Origin: Clostridiales bacterium
Lineage (GTDB): Bacteria; Bacillota; Clostridia; Saccharofermentanales; Saccharofermentanaceae
Direction: 5' to 3'
NCBI GenBank assembly: GCA_017478485.1
Contig: JAFVDI010000038.1
Coordinates: forward strand, 1 to 64,000
Length of the DNA: 64,000 nucleotides
Position numbers and translations under genes: made by a program. Shown one piece after another: positions 8,746 to 16,860 of this stretch; the first letter of the stretch is position 1, and each line of letters begins with the position of its first letter. The notes below the pieces were generated by a model. That model saw only the letters and a list, made by a program, of their open reading frames with translations. It was not told the DNA's origin and ran no database searches.

Positions 8746-10197
8746 TCAAAGTCTTGAATAAGCGTATTTAATTCTCTTGATTGATTCTTCTTTGCCGAGG
8801 AGAAGCATTACTTCAGCGCATCCGCCGGGAGTAACCGCAACACCTGCAGCAGCGATCCTTACGGGCCACATGACAACGGAGTTCTTTACCTCAAGGCTCT
8901 CGGCAAGTGTCTTCATTGCTTCAGTAATGGCGTCTCTGTCCCATTCGAGGCCTTCGAGTACGGGGAGGGCTTTCTCGAGCATCTCCTTGGATGACTCGAT
9001 CGTTGATTTGCTCTTCTTGTGTTCGAAAAGAGCAAGGTCGAAATCACCGTATTCCTTGATGAATGAGAGTTTCTCGGTGATCTCGTTGAACTTCGCGATC
9101 CTTGGTTTTAAGAGCTCAGCGAGAAGGGCATAGCAGGAAGGATCAACGCCGGCCTCATCGTAGTAAGGCTTTGCGTGTGTGAGGAATTCCTCGTCAGTCA
9201 TTGCCTTGATGTGCTCCTGGTTGACCCACGAGAGCTTGTCGTAGTCGAATACGGCAGGTGACTTGGAGATTCCGTTGATGTCGAATGCTTCGATGAGCTC
9301 CTTGAGGGAGAAGATCTCTCTTGTATCCTTCGGAGCCCAGCCGAGAAGTGCGATGTAGTTAATGATCGCTTCAGGCAGATAGCCTTCGTTTACGAGATCC
9401 ATGAAGCCTGTTGAGCCGTGACGCTTGGAAAGCTTGGAAATCACTTCATTGCCTTCCTCGTCGACTGACTTGCCCATGATGAGGGGCAGGTGTATGTATG
9501 TGGGTATCTCCCATCCGAAAGCCTCATAAAGAAGGTTGTATTTCGGTGTTGATGAAAGATACTCGCTTCCTCTGACAACGTGGGTGATTCCCATTGTGTG
9601 GTCATCGATTACGTTGGCAAAATTGTAAGTAGGGAAGCCGTCTGTCTTGATAAGGACCTGATCGTCAAGATCCTCGTTGGGGAAAGTGATATCACCGTAA
9701 ACGAGGTCATGATAGGAAGTGGATCCTGTAAGAGGCATCTTCTGTCTGATTACGTAAGGCATGCCTGCATCAAGGTTCTTCTGGATCTCTTCAGCGGAAA
9801 GATCCCTGCAGTGACGGTCATAGCCGGTGCCTTCGGGAGCATTCTCTTTGAGAGCTTCGAGGCGCTCTTTAGTGCAGAAGCATCTGTAAGCCTTGCCTTC
9901 CTCAACGAGCTTCTCTGCATAAGGCTTATACATAGAAAGCCTTTCGCTCTGAACATATGGGCCGAATTCGCCGCCGATATCAGGACCTTCGTCGTGCTCA
10001 AGGCCTGCAAGCTTCAATGTGTCATATATAACCTGGGTTGCACCCTCGACGTAACGTTCACGGTCTGTATCTTCGATCCTCAATACAAAAGTACCGCCTT
10101 CGTGCTTTGCCGTAAGGTATTCATAAAGCGCGGTGCGAAGGTTTCCGACATGCATAAATCCAGTAGGACTGGGTGCGAAACGCGTTCTTATTTTCAT
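8746..10197 (-). CDS. gltX: Glutamyl-tRNA synthetase
   Basis: This class I synthetase charges tRNA-Glu. The 483-residue product begins RTRFAPSPTGFMHVGNLRTA, holding the HIGH equivalent (HVGN). It has the KMSKS equivalent KLSKRHGS near residue 253 and the helical anticodon-binding domain after about residue 320. The start at 10197 follows GAGGTTATGT. It is the first gene of an operon with glnS, so both related synthetases are made together. With GlnRS present, this enzyme is likely to discriminate against tRNA-Gln, but that is inference. A minus-strand promoter lies at 10231-10258. Confidence 0.96.
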   Translation of the reverse strand: MKIRTRFAPSPTGFMHVGNLRTALYEYLTAKHEGGTFVLRIEDTDRERYVEGATQVIYDTLKLAGLEHDEGPDIGGEFGPYVQSERLSMYKPYAEKLVEEGKAYRCFCTKERLEALKENAPEGTGYDRHCRDLSAEEIQKNLDAGMPYVIRQKMPLTGSTSYHDLVYGDITFPNEDLDDQVLIKTDGFPTYNFANVIDDHTMGITHVVRGSEYLSSTPKYNLLYEAFGWEIPTYIHLPLIMGKSVDEEGNEVISKLSKRHGSTGFMDLVNEGYLPEAIINYIALLGWAPKDTREIFSLKELIEAFDINGISKSPAVFDYDKLSWVNQEHIKAMTDEEFLTHAKPYYDEAGVDPSCYALLAELLKPRIAKFNEITEKLSFIKEYGDFDLALFEHKKSKSTIESSKEMLEKALPVLEGLEWDRDAITEAMKTLAESLEVKNSVVMWPVRIAAAGVAVTPGGCAEVMLLLGKEESIKRIKYAYSRL

Positions 10198-10230
10198 ACA
10201 TAACCTCTATAATATAATGCTTGAGGGTAT

Positions 10231-10258
10231 ATTCTAACACTTTTGTGGTAATATACAA
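10231..10258 (-). promoter_or_regulatory. gltX-glnS promoter
   Basis: On the minus strand TTGTAT (10253-10258), a 16-base spacer and TAGAAT (10231-10236) lie about 35 bases before the gltX start. Confidence 0.5.
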
Positions 10259-10287
10259 ATTAACTTTCAGGAAGCCGGAGGCTGATT

Positions 10288-11358
10288 TTGGACAGATTAG
10301 ACTGCAACAGAAATTTCGACTGCTTTGCCGGAGCGGGTATTTCCGCTGATTTTGCAGCCGGTTACATGCTGGAAGTTCTTCAGAAAGAGGAGAAGACCGG
10401 CGGCATCAAGGTCGCCATCATATCTGACCGTCAGGTTGCGGGATATTACTACAATAAGATCGAAAACCAGTTTGTCCTGCGTGATATCAAGCCTTATCTG
10501 ATCATGATCGATGCACAGGACGGCAATAAGGACTTAAAGACCGTTTCCCAGATTATCGCTGACCTCACAGAGTTCGAATTCGGTTCAAGTGACTGCGTTA
10601 TCGCACTTGGAGGAGGCGGAGTCATTGACTGTACGTCCATGGCTGTTTCACTTTATACCGGCAAGCCCGGATATATCGTTATCCCGACTACTTTAGGCGC
10701 AATGATCGATTCCGCTGTATCGCTGGAATCTTTTGTGAATTCCGGGAAACATAAGGATACGGCAAGTGTTTCCAACTGCCAGAACGCAGTTTTCATCGAT
10801 CCTGAGTTCCTTCCGACGGTTCCTGCAAAATTCCGTTCCAACGGATATGCTCAGATAATCAGATACGGACTGCTTGCAAATCCGGCGCTTTTAACGGATC
10901 TTTCAACGATAACGGATTCCGCACCTCATGATATGCGTCTGTTCCTTAACAGGGTCTATGCCGCGAGGGCAGCGCTTGAACGTAAGAATCCCATGCTCCT
11001 GACTTTTGGAAATGAGATAGCAGCAGCGATCGAGGGCTATTTCAGGTTTATGAATTATTCTGAAGGTGAGGCTCTTGCGATAAGCCTTTATGCATCGCTT
11101 CCCGAGAAGATAAGGTCGGTCCTTGTTCCGATCTATTCCAAACTCGGCCTTTCCATCAAGCTTGAGGGCGTTTCCGGCTCGATGATCAGGAAGGCGCTTG
11201 AGGAGAATCTTTCCAGGAATAAGGATAAGACCGTAAGTGTGGTAGATTATGACAAAAACGCTGAAGGAAAACTTGAATGGGTTATCCGCAACATTGAAAA
11301 GACTGAGGCAATGAAGCTGTTCGAAAGAAGGATAGCGGTCATCAGTCCCAATAATTGA
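10288..11358 (+). CDS. Degenerate 3-dehydroquinate synthase-like (AroB fold) protein
   Basis: The 356-residue product aligns by eye with AroB along most of its length. It has the NAD-binding glycine run ALGGGGVIDC, then IPTTLGAMIDSAVSLESFVN, and FGNEIAAAIEGY where AroB has FGHTFGHAIE. All three metal ligands of AroB appear replaced: Glu becomes Gln189 in GYAQIIRYG, the first His becomes Asn242, and the last His becomes Glu259 in YSEGEA. It is therefore unlikely to make dehydroquinate and may be a pseudoenzyme or have a different reaction. No other shikimate gene is nearby. The TTG start follows CCGGAGG. An M28-like lipoprotein gene follows after 18 bases. The alternative identity is a glycerol-1-phosphate dehydrogenase relative, but the PTTL.A..DS motif favours AroB. 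Confidence 0.7.
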   Translation: MDRLDCNRNFDCFAGAGISADFAAGYMLEVLQKEEKTGGIKVAIISDRQVAGYYYNKIENQFVLRDIKPYLIMIDAQDGNKDLKTVSQIIADLTEFEFGSSDCVIALGGGGVIDCTSMAVSLYTGKPGYIVIPTTLGAMIDSAVSLESFVNSGKHKDTASVSNCQNAVFIDPEFLPTVPAKFRSNGYAQIIRYGLLANPALLTDLSTITDSAPHDMRLFLNRVYAARAALERKNPMLLTFGNEIAAAIEGYFRFMNYSEGEALAISLYASLPEKIRSVLVPIYSKLGLSIKLEGVSGSMIRKALEENLSRNKDKTVSVVDYDKNAEGKLEWVIRNIEKTEAMKLFERRIAVISPNN

Positions 11359-11376
11359 TCAGAGGTTTGATTTATT

Positions 11377-12897
11377 GTGATAAGTTTTAAGAACATAAGA
11401 AATGAGAAGCTTGTTTCGCTGTCGCTGGCTGTGGTCTTTATATTCACATCGTTCTCATCAATGATACTCACATCCTGCAAAAATGGTGATGACAAGAAGA
11501 TAAAACCGGCAGATTACGGCAGCTACGGCTCTGACTTTGCGAGAAAGATCGCAGCTGATTTCCCTGACAGAAAGCCTTATTCCGAAGGTGAGAAGGGTGC
11601 AGGCGAGGCTATAAGGGAAGAAATGGTCAAACTTAAGTATGAACCTGAAATCCAGTCATTTAATGCTGACGGAGGCTCATCCCGGAATTATGTGGTAAAG
11701 ATACCCGGTACCGGTTTTATCAGCGTTGATGATGAAGGAAAGACAACTACTAAGCACAGGATCGCCGTTATCGGTGCCCACTACGACAATCTTCCGCCCA
11801 AGGATAAGAAGGTTGAAGCCAAGATCATCAGCAAAACGGTAGTTAAAAAAGGTGAAACTACTGCTGAAACCACACCGCTTGAGTATTCATATGACGGTAT
11901 CTCGGATAATGCGTCCGGTACTGCATGCCTGCTTACTGCAATGAAAGCTTTCAAGGAGTATCCGGCTTTTGCTTATGATGTTTATTTTGTTGCTTTCGGA
12001 GCGGGAAACGATGATTTCGCAGGCGCCAGAGCTTTCTTTAAATCGCTGTCTTCTGAAGAAGTTGAGATGATAGACGTCATGTATTGCATGGAAAGCCTTT
12101 ATGCCGGAGATAAAGTCTATGCTTCTGCCGGCTATCAGTCTCTAAATCTTGAGAATAAATACAAGATGAGAAGGAAACTCTATCAGGCTTATGACGTTTG
12201 TTTTGCCAATACTCTTTATACCAATTACGGATTTGACCTTTATTACAATGAATCCGGAGTTAAGGTTGATCTTAACGGCGATAGCAACGTTGACATCTAC
12301 AATGAGGTTTCCGCGAACAGATCCGACTATGTCGTATTTGATGAGGCAGGGATCCCTGTAGTCTTTTTTGACAGTTATGAATACAACTTCACGAAAATGG
12401 AAGACATGAAGGAAACGAAGAACCTTAATCTTCAGAATTATTCCGGAAAAGTCAGACTCACTCATGATGATTCCACGAAATTCCTTGATTCCATTCTCGT
12501 TGAACCCGATTATGACCGTAACGGAGACGGTGAGATCGACTGCAGCGGAGACAGGCTCCAGATAAGGGTCAATGCCATTGCATTCATCATCGTGGAATCG
12601 CTTCTCAAAGGTTCGGATCACGGCATGACAAAGGAACAGTATGATGAATACCTTGCAAATAAGGCAAAGGAAGCAGCCAGAGCTTCAGCTGCTTCAGAAA
12701 GCCAGACCGGGGAGACGACTGTAGCAACAAAGGCAACCAAGCCTTCCGAGTCCGGCGAAGAAACTGAAGAGACAACAAGCGAGTCAACGGCCGCAACGAC
12801 CAAAAAGGCTGCTACGCCTACTAAAAAGCCTACAAAGAAGCCGACCAAGAAACCTACAAAGAAGCCCACGAAGAAGCCGACTACCAAGAAGAATTAA
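11377..12897 (+). CDS. M28-family peptidase-like lipoprotein with Thr/Lys-rich tail
   Basis: The 506-residue product has a lipoprotein signal ending SMILTSC near residue 33, so it should sit on the outer face of the membrane. An M28 (aminopeptidase Y/S) domain follows. The metal-site elements IGAHYDN and DGISDNASG are present, and a late LTHDD could give the last His. The usual catalytic pair Glu-Glu is missing, because YFVAFGAGNDDFAGA has Gly-Asn there. Activity is therefore doubtful. The last 70 or so residues are rich in Thr, Glu and Lys and end in KKPTKKPT repeats, resembling a wall-spanning or cell-surface-binding tail. The start is GTG with GAGG ten bases upstream. It is co-directional with the AroB-like gene and nagA. 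Confidence 0.72.
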   Translation: MISFKNIRNEKLVSLSLAVVFIFTSFSSMILTSCKNGDDKKIKPADYGSYGSDFARKIAADFPDRKPYSEGEKGAGEAIREEMVKLKYEPEIQSFNADGGSSRNYVVKIPGTGFISVDDEGKTTTKHRIAVIGAHYDNLPPKDKKVEAKIISKTVVKKGETTAETTPLEYSYDGISDNASGTACLLTAMKAFKEYPAFAYDVYFVAFGAGNDDFAGARAFFKSLSSEEVEMIDVMYCMESLYAGDKVYASAGYQSLNLENKYKMRRKLYQAYDVCFANTLYTNYGFDLYYNESGVKVDLNGDSNVDIYNEVSANRSDYVVFDEAGIPVVFFDSYEYNFTKMEDMKETKNLNLQNYSGKVRLTHDDSTKFLDSILVEPDYDRNGDGEIDCSGDRLQIRVNAIAFIIVESLLKGSDHGMTKEQYDEYLANKAKEAARASAASESQTGETTVATKATKPSESGEETEETTSESTAATTKKAATPTKKPTKKPTKKPTKKPTKKPTTKKN

Positions 12898-12901
12898 TAA
12901 C

Positions 12902-14026
12902 ATGCTTCGTTTGACGAACATAAGACTTGAAGATGGGACGAAGATCCCTGAAATCGAGGCAGATGACGGTTCTGAGCTTGTATCAGAACGTGATATGAGC
13001 GGCCTTACTGCTGTTCAGGGTTTTGTTGATACGCATATACACGGATCTTTCGGGTTTGATGTCTCCGACGGAAACACCGATGATATCGTCAGTCTTGCAA
13101 AAAAGCTTCCTTCATTTGGTGTTTCGGATTTTCTGCCCACTTTAATGACTCTTGATGAGGAAAGGATCCTGAAGGCGGCAAAAGCTGCTTTTGAAGCAAA
13201 AGAGTTGCTTTCTTCATGCAATGATCCTTATGCGGATATCCTTGGATTAAGACTTGAAGGACCATTCTTAAATCCTTCGAGAGCGGGAGTGCAAAACCCC
13301 GGAAACCTGGTTTCTTCAGATAAGATGGCAGATATCATCGAAAAGGTTGAAAAAGAGTATCCGGGACTTCTTAAGATGATCGACATTGCTCCTGAACTTG
13401 AAGGAGCCGGTGATATTGTAAAAGAATATAAAAACAGGTATGTCTTTTCGCTCGGTCATTCAGAATCTGATTATGAGGAGACAATGCGCTTCTTCAAAGA
13501 TGGCGGAAAATCCCTGACTCATGCGCTTAATGCCATCAGACCGTGTATGAAACGTGACCCCGGACCCCTCGGGGCGGCTTTTGACGATCCTGACTCATAT
13601 ATTGAGGTCATCTGTGACGGGATACATGTGGATCAGACAGTATTGAGAATGCTTTTCAAACTTTTTGAAGGAAGGGTAATAGTCATTTCTGATGCAATGA
13701 GGGCAGCAGGAATGCCTGACGGTATCTATGACTTAGGAGGAACCCCTGTAGAATCGCGGGGCGGCAGGACTTATTTCGGGCCTGAAGGAAATCTGGCCGG
13801 GTCAGTAACCAATCTTGCACAGGAAGCTGAAAGACTATTCTCATACGGCATCGGCAGAACATCGATAATCAATGCGCTGACCGTCACGCCTTTAAAGCGT
13901 CTGAATGCCCTGAAAAACAACGTTTCAGGACTTGATAAGTGCAATATGAATTTCGTTGACGATCAATTAAGGCTAATGTGTGTCATTTCCCGCGGAAGAC
14001 TTGTATCTCCATATGTTATGTTATAA
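12902..14026 (+). CDS. nagA: N-acetylglucosamine-6-phosphate deacetylase
   Basis: The enzyme removes acetate from GlcNAc-6-phosphate, which feeds amino sugars from wall turnover or diet into glucosamine-6-phosphate. The 374-residue product has the amidohydrolase metal motif GFVDTHIHG near residue 40, the metal Glu in RLEGPF, His in LGHSESD and LTHALNA, and the catalytic Asp in VISDAMRAAGMPDG. The loop after EGPF (LNPSRAGVQ) lacks the usual GAH. It begins 4 bases after the M28-like gene. The stop overlaps an extended -10 promoter for the next gene. I see no nagB in the window. Confidence 0.92.
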   Translation: MLRLTNIRLEDGTKIPEIEADDGSELVSERDMSGLTAVQGFVDTHIHGSFGFDVSDGNTDDIVSLAKKLPSFGVSDFLPTLMTLDEERILKAAKAAFEAKELLSSCNDPYADILGLRLEGPFLNPSRAGVQNPGNLVSSDKMADIIEKVEKEYPGLLKMIDIAPELEGAGDIVKEYKNRYVFSLGHSESDYEETMRFFKDGGKSLTHALNAIRPCMKRDPGPLGAAFDDPDSYIEVICDGIHVDQTVLRMLFKLFEGRVIVISDAMRAAGMPDGIYDLGGTPVESRGGRTYFGPEGNLAGSVTNLAQEAERLFSYGIGRTSIINALTVTPLKRLNALKNNVSGLDKCNMNFVDDQLRLMCVISRGRLVSPYVML

Positions 14027-14027
14027 T
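14019..14027 (+). promoter_or_regulatory. Extended -10 promoter of the diadenylate cyclase gene
   Basis: TGTTATAAT overlaps the nagA stop codon. TTGTAT at 14001-14006 is a possible -35, although the spacing of 15 is short. Confidence 0.45.
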
Positions 14028-14064
14028 TATTAAGTTATACAGGAAGTCCAAAGGAGCCTGATTG

Positions 14065-15516
14065 ATGTCCAATTCCGCTTTTATCAGTCAGATATTTGAG
14101 TTCATTAACGAACTTATCAACAGCCTTGACAGAGGCACTCTGTTCTTTGGAAGTCCCTGGGATTTTATCCGGTATACGGCAGATATCCTTCTCGTAACGT
14201 TCCTTTTCTATACGATATTGCTCTTTATCAGGCAGACACGTGCGTGGCAGCTGATCAAAGGTATCGTTCTCATCCTTATCTTTGTTATGTTCTGCGGCAT
14301 CATGGGACTCGACATGGTCGGCTTCATCTTCAACAGGATGCTTTATGTTGTTGCCATCCTGTTTGTCGTTTTGTTCCAGCCCGAACTTAGAAGAGCGCTT
14401 GAGACGGTTGGTCTGCGCACATCATCAAGGTTTACTGATCCTTTCAAGCACCAGGAGAAGCTCAACAGCACAGAGCTTTCTACATTTATCAATGAGATCT
14501 GCATCGCATGCAAGGAAATGTGCAGATCATATACCGGCGCGCTTATCCTTATCGAGCGCAAGACGAAGCTTGATGAGCTTCTTTCACAGGAGAATGTTGT
14601 TAAGTTCGATTCTTCAGTAACAAGTTCAGTTCTTCAGAGCATTTTCTATAAAGGTTCACCCATGCATGACGGCGGCCTTCTCATAAGAGACGGCAGGATC
14701 GTTGCAGCACGCTGTCACGTTCCGCTTTCGGTTACAATGCATGCTCTTGAACGTTCCGGAACAAGGCACAGAGCCGCTATCGGAGCGAGTGAGATGGGTG
14801 ATACGGTTGTAGTTGTTGTTTCCGAAGAAAGAGGAAAGACTTCTATTGCTGTTAACGGAAGACTTTTCGAGATGAAGGATTCAAAAGAGCTTGAAGCAAA
14901 TCTTTCATATCTCTTAGGTCTTACGGAGACTGAAACAGGCAAGAGCGGTATATCCAAGATCTTCGGCAGATTCCGCAAGCGTATCGCTACCGCAGAGGCT
15001 GAAAAGACTCAGGCCGCTCCTGCACAGACTGTCGGGAACGACGGAAGCGAACAGGAGCCTGCCGAGAAGAATACACCGCTTGTCATTAAGACGAAGGAAG
15101 CAGACGAGACCACAAATGCGCAGCGTGTAAGCGTAACTACAAGAGTCATATTCCTTCTTGTTTCATTGTTCATGTCGACATTCCTCTGGCTTTATATCCA
15201 GATCGACAATAACCCGGTTGTCAGCAGGAATATTACTGTTCCCATTACATATCCGGATGACAGGGAGGATGTCTCGGTTTCATACCCGATCGATGAGGTT
15301 GAATTAAGGATATTCGGCCGAAGGAATACAATTAACGCGCTCACTGCAAGAGATATCATTGCTACTCTTAACTACAGCGAAATACCGGATAACAAAGAGG
15401 GTGTTGTTGAAGTGCCTGTTGAGGTAAGAAGTAAGGATCCCAACAAGTATTTCCGTGTTGAAAACCTGAATCCCAAGAAACTTCGTGTTGTTAAGATAAG
15501 CACACAGTCAAAATAA
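14065..15516 (+). CDS. cdaA: Diadenylate cyclase fused to a YbbR (CdaR-like) domain
   Basis: This protein probably makes the second messenger c-di-AMP at the membrane. The 483-residue product has three N-terminal helices (about residues 30-110), then a DisA_N/DAC domain. The two active-site motifs read HDGGLLI (Asp202) and GTRHRAAIGASE (His235). The usual first motif is DGA, so the third residue is changed to Gly. After a linker at about residues 310-355, a further membrane helix (about 360-378) and one YbbR domain follow to the end. In Bacillus the cyclase CdaA and its YbbR-domain regulator CdaR are separate neighbouring genes. Here one chain carries both. ATG 14065 is preferred over TTG 14062 because AGGAG is 8 bases upstream. 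No glmM is adjacent. Confidence 0.9.
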   Translation: MSNSAFISQIFEFINELINSLDRGTLFFGSPWDFIRYTADILLVTFLFYTILLFIRQTRAWQLIKGIVLILIFVMFCGIMGLDMVGFIFNRMLYVVAILFVVLFQPELRRALETVGLRTSSRFTDPFKHQEKLNSTELSTFINEICIACKEMCRSYTGALILIERKTKLDELLSQENVVKFDSSVTSSVLQSIFYKGSPMHDGGLLIRDGRIVAARCHVPLSVTMHALERSGTRHRAAIGASEMGDTVVVVVSEERGKTSIAVNGRLFEMKDSKELEANLSYLLGLTETETGKSGISKIFGRFRKRIATAEAEKTQAAPAQTVGNDGSEQEPAEKNTPLVIKTKEADETTNAQRVSVTTRVIFLLVSLFMSTFLWLYIQIDNNPVVSRNITVPITYPDDREDVSVSYPIDEVELRIFGRRNTINALTARDIIATLNYSEIPDNKEGVVEVPVEVRSKDPNKYFRVENLNPKKLRVVKISTQSK

Positions 15517-15519
15517 ATT

Positions 15520-15545
15520 ATGCGGCTTTACGGCCGCATTTTATA
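15520..15545 (+). terminator. Terminator after cdaA
   Basis: ATGCGGC (15520-15526) pairs with GCCGCAT (15533-15539) and TTTTATAT follows. Confidence 0.7.
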
Positions 15546-15557
15546 TGGAGGTAAAAC

Positions 15558-16223
15558 ATGTTAGAAATCAATGAGTTGATCGATCTGAGCCATACGATTG
15601 CGGCTCCGTTGTTTGAAGGTAAGAAGTATGCGTGGGAAGTTCTCCCCCTGATAAAGGACTTTATTCTGAAGATCGGACCTACACTCGATCCTGAAGTCTA
15701 TGAGAAAAGGGGAGAGGACATCTGGATCGCGAAGAGTGCTGTAGTATTTGATTCTGCTTATATCAAGGGACCTGCGATCATCGGACCTGAGACAGAAGTC
15801 AGACACTGCGCATTCATCAGAGGAAATGCGATCGTAGGTACACACTGCGTTGTAGGTAACTCAACAGAGCTCAAGAACGTTATCCTTTGCGACAATGTTC
15901 AGGTTCCTCACTATAACTACGTAGGTGACTCCGTTCTCGGTTACAAGGCTCATCTCGGTGCCGGCTCCATCACATCCAATGTCAAGTCCGACAAGAAACT
16001 CGTTAATGTTCACTATGAAGGTGGCAATATCGAGACCGGACTTAAGAAGTTCGCAGCGATCGTCGGCGATAATGTTGAAGTCGGATGCGGAAGCGTTCTT
16101 AATCCCGGAACGGTTGTAGGAAGAGGCTCCAGAGTATATCCGCTTTCAATGGTAAGAGGCGTTATCCCTGCAAATTCCATTTATAAGAAGGCAGGAGAAG
16201 TAGCTGAGATCATCGAAAACTGA
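15558..16223 (+). CDS. Left-handed beta-helix protein, GlmU C-terminal-like
   Basis: The 221-residue protein is rich in hexapeptide turns from about residue 50 to 210, such as AYIKGPAIIGPETEVRH, GNAIVGTHCVVGNST and GSVLNPGTVVGRGSRV. It resembles stand-alone proteins annotated as UDP-GlcNAc pyrophosphorylase-related, that is the acetyltransferase half of GlmU without the nucleotidyltransferase domain. The short N-terminal part (LSHTIAAPLFEGKKYAWEVL) is typical of that group. The likely reaction is acyl transfer to a sugar phosphate, but the substrate is not known. It has a GGAGG site at 15547. Terminators lie on both sides, so it is probably transcribed alone. The nearby c-di-AMP and amino-sugar genes suggest a cell-wall role, which is inference. 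Confidence 0.8.
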   Translation: MLEINELIDLSHTIAAPLFEGKKYAWEVLPLIKDFILKIGPTLDPEVYEKRGEDIWIAKSAVVFDSAYIKGPAIIGPETEVRHCAFIRGNAIVGTHCVVGNSTELKNVILCDNVQVPHYNYVGDSVLGYKAHLGAGSITSNVKSDKKLVNVHYEGGNIETGLKKFAAIVGDNVEVGCGSVLNPGTVVGRGSRVYPLSMVRGVIPANSIYKKAGEVAEIIEN

Positions 16224-16247
16224 TTCGGTTATCACAAAAGCAATGAA

Positions 16248-16275
16248 AAGGGCCGCAACTTAATGTGCGGCCCTT
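16248..16275. terminator. Bidirectional terminator
   Basis: AAGGGCCGCA pairs with TGCGGCCCTT over ten bases. The minus side has TTTT and the plus side an AT-rich tail. It lies between convergent genes. Confidence 0.75.
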
Positions 16276-16295
16276 AGTAATTTATTCGGTCAATA

Positions 16296-16637
16296 TCAGA
16301 CTACTGTATCCTTGAGCTTATCGAAAGCGATCTTTGCAACCTGTCTGACGTTGGGATCAGGATCGGCAAATGCGAGCTTCTTAACATACTCTTCGCAATG
16401 CTTAGCGTGAATGTCGGCAGCAGCAGTAGCGGCAGCGGCACGTACTTGAGGTGAAACATCACGAAGAAGCGGGATAAGAGCCATGCCGGAATCATAGGTA
16501 GGGATGAGGCCCATTGCAATAGCGACGGCCATTCTGACATCATCATCAGGGTTGTCGGCAAATTTAACAAGCGCACCGAGCTTTTGCTTAGTGCCGAGCT
16601 TCTGTATCTTATCTCTTAAAGCGTCAGATCGTCCCAT
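16296..16637 (-). CDS. Small HEAT-repeat protein
   Basis: The 113-residue protein is made of about three helical HEAT-type repeats. The repeating pattern is DDDVRMAVAIAMGLI, SPQVRAAAATAAADI and DPNVRQVAKIAFDKL. Such repeats form a curved surface for binding other proteins, and no catalytic motif is seen. The start at 16637 has AGGAG six bases upstream. It is a single gene on its strand with a TATAAT-like -10 at 16672-16677. The partner is unknown. Confidence 0.8.
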   Translation of the reverse strand: MGRSDALRDKIQKLGTKQKLGALVKFADNPDDDVRMAVAIAMGLIPTYDSGMALIPLLRDVSPQVRAAAATAAADIHAKHCEEYVKKLAFADPDPNVRQVAKIAFDKLKDTVV

Positions 16638-16770
16638 AAAGTACTCCTGAATGATTATGGTTCACATCTTAATTATAGTTTATTTAACAAGTTTTATTAT
16701 AAATAAACTGTTTCTATTATGTTAACTGCCAGTTGTATTAAAAAACCGCTTGTTTTTGTGTAAGTTGCTT

Positions 16771-16776
16771 TATAAT
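16771..16776 (+). promoter_or_regulatory. -10 box before the GH5 gene
   Basis: TATAAT lies 85 bases before the start, with TTGTTT-like sequence about 15 bases upstream as a weak -35. The 223-base gap from 16638 also holds an AT-rich inverted repeat, AGTTTATTT (16677) with AAATAAACT (16701). Nothing else is seen there. Confidence 0.4.
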
Positions 16777-16860
16777 ACTTAATTGATTATACATTATTTT
16801 GAGAATATTGAAATACAATTTGATATCCTAAATTTCAATTTTTTGAGGTGTTTAAATAAT

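Noticed and set aside
12820..12897. Short direct repeats that look like a repeat array
   Set aside because: They are in frame and encode the KKPT repeats of the M28-like tail. They are low-complexity coding sequence and not a CRISPR or intergenic repeat.
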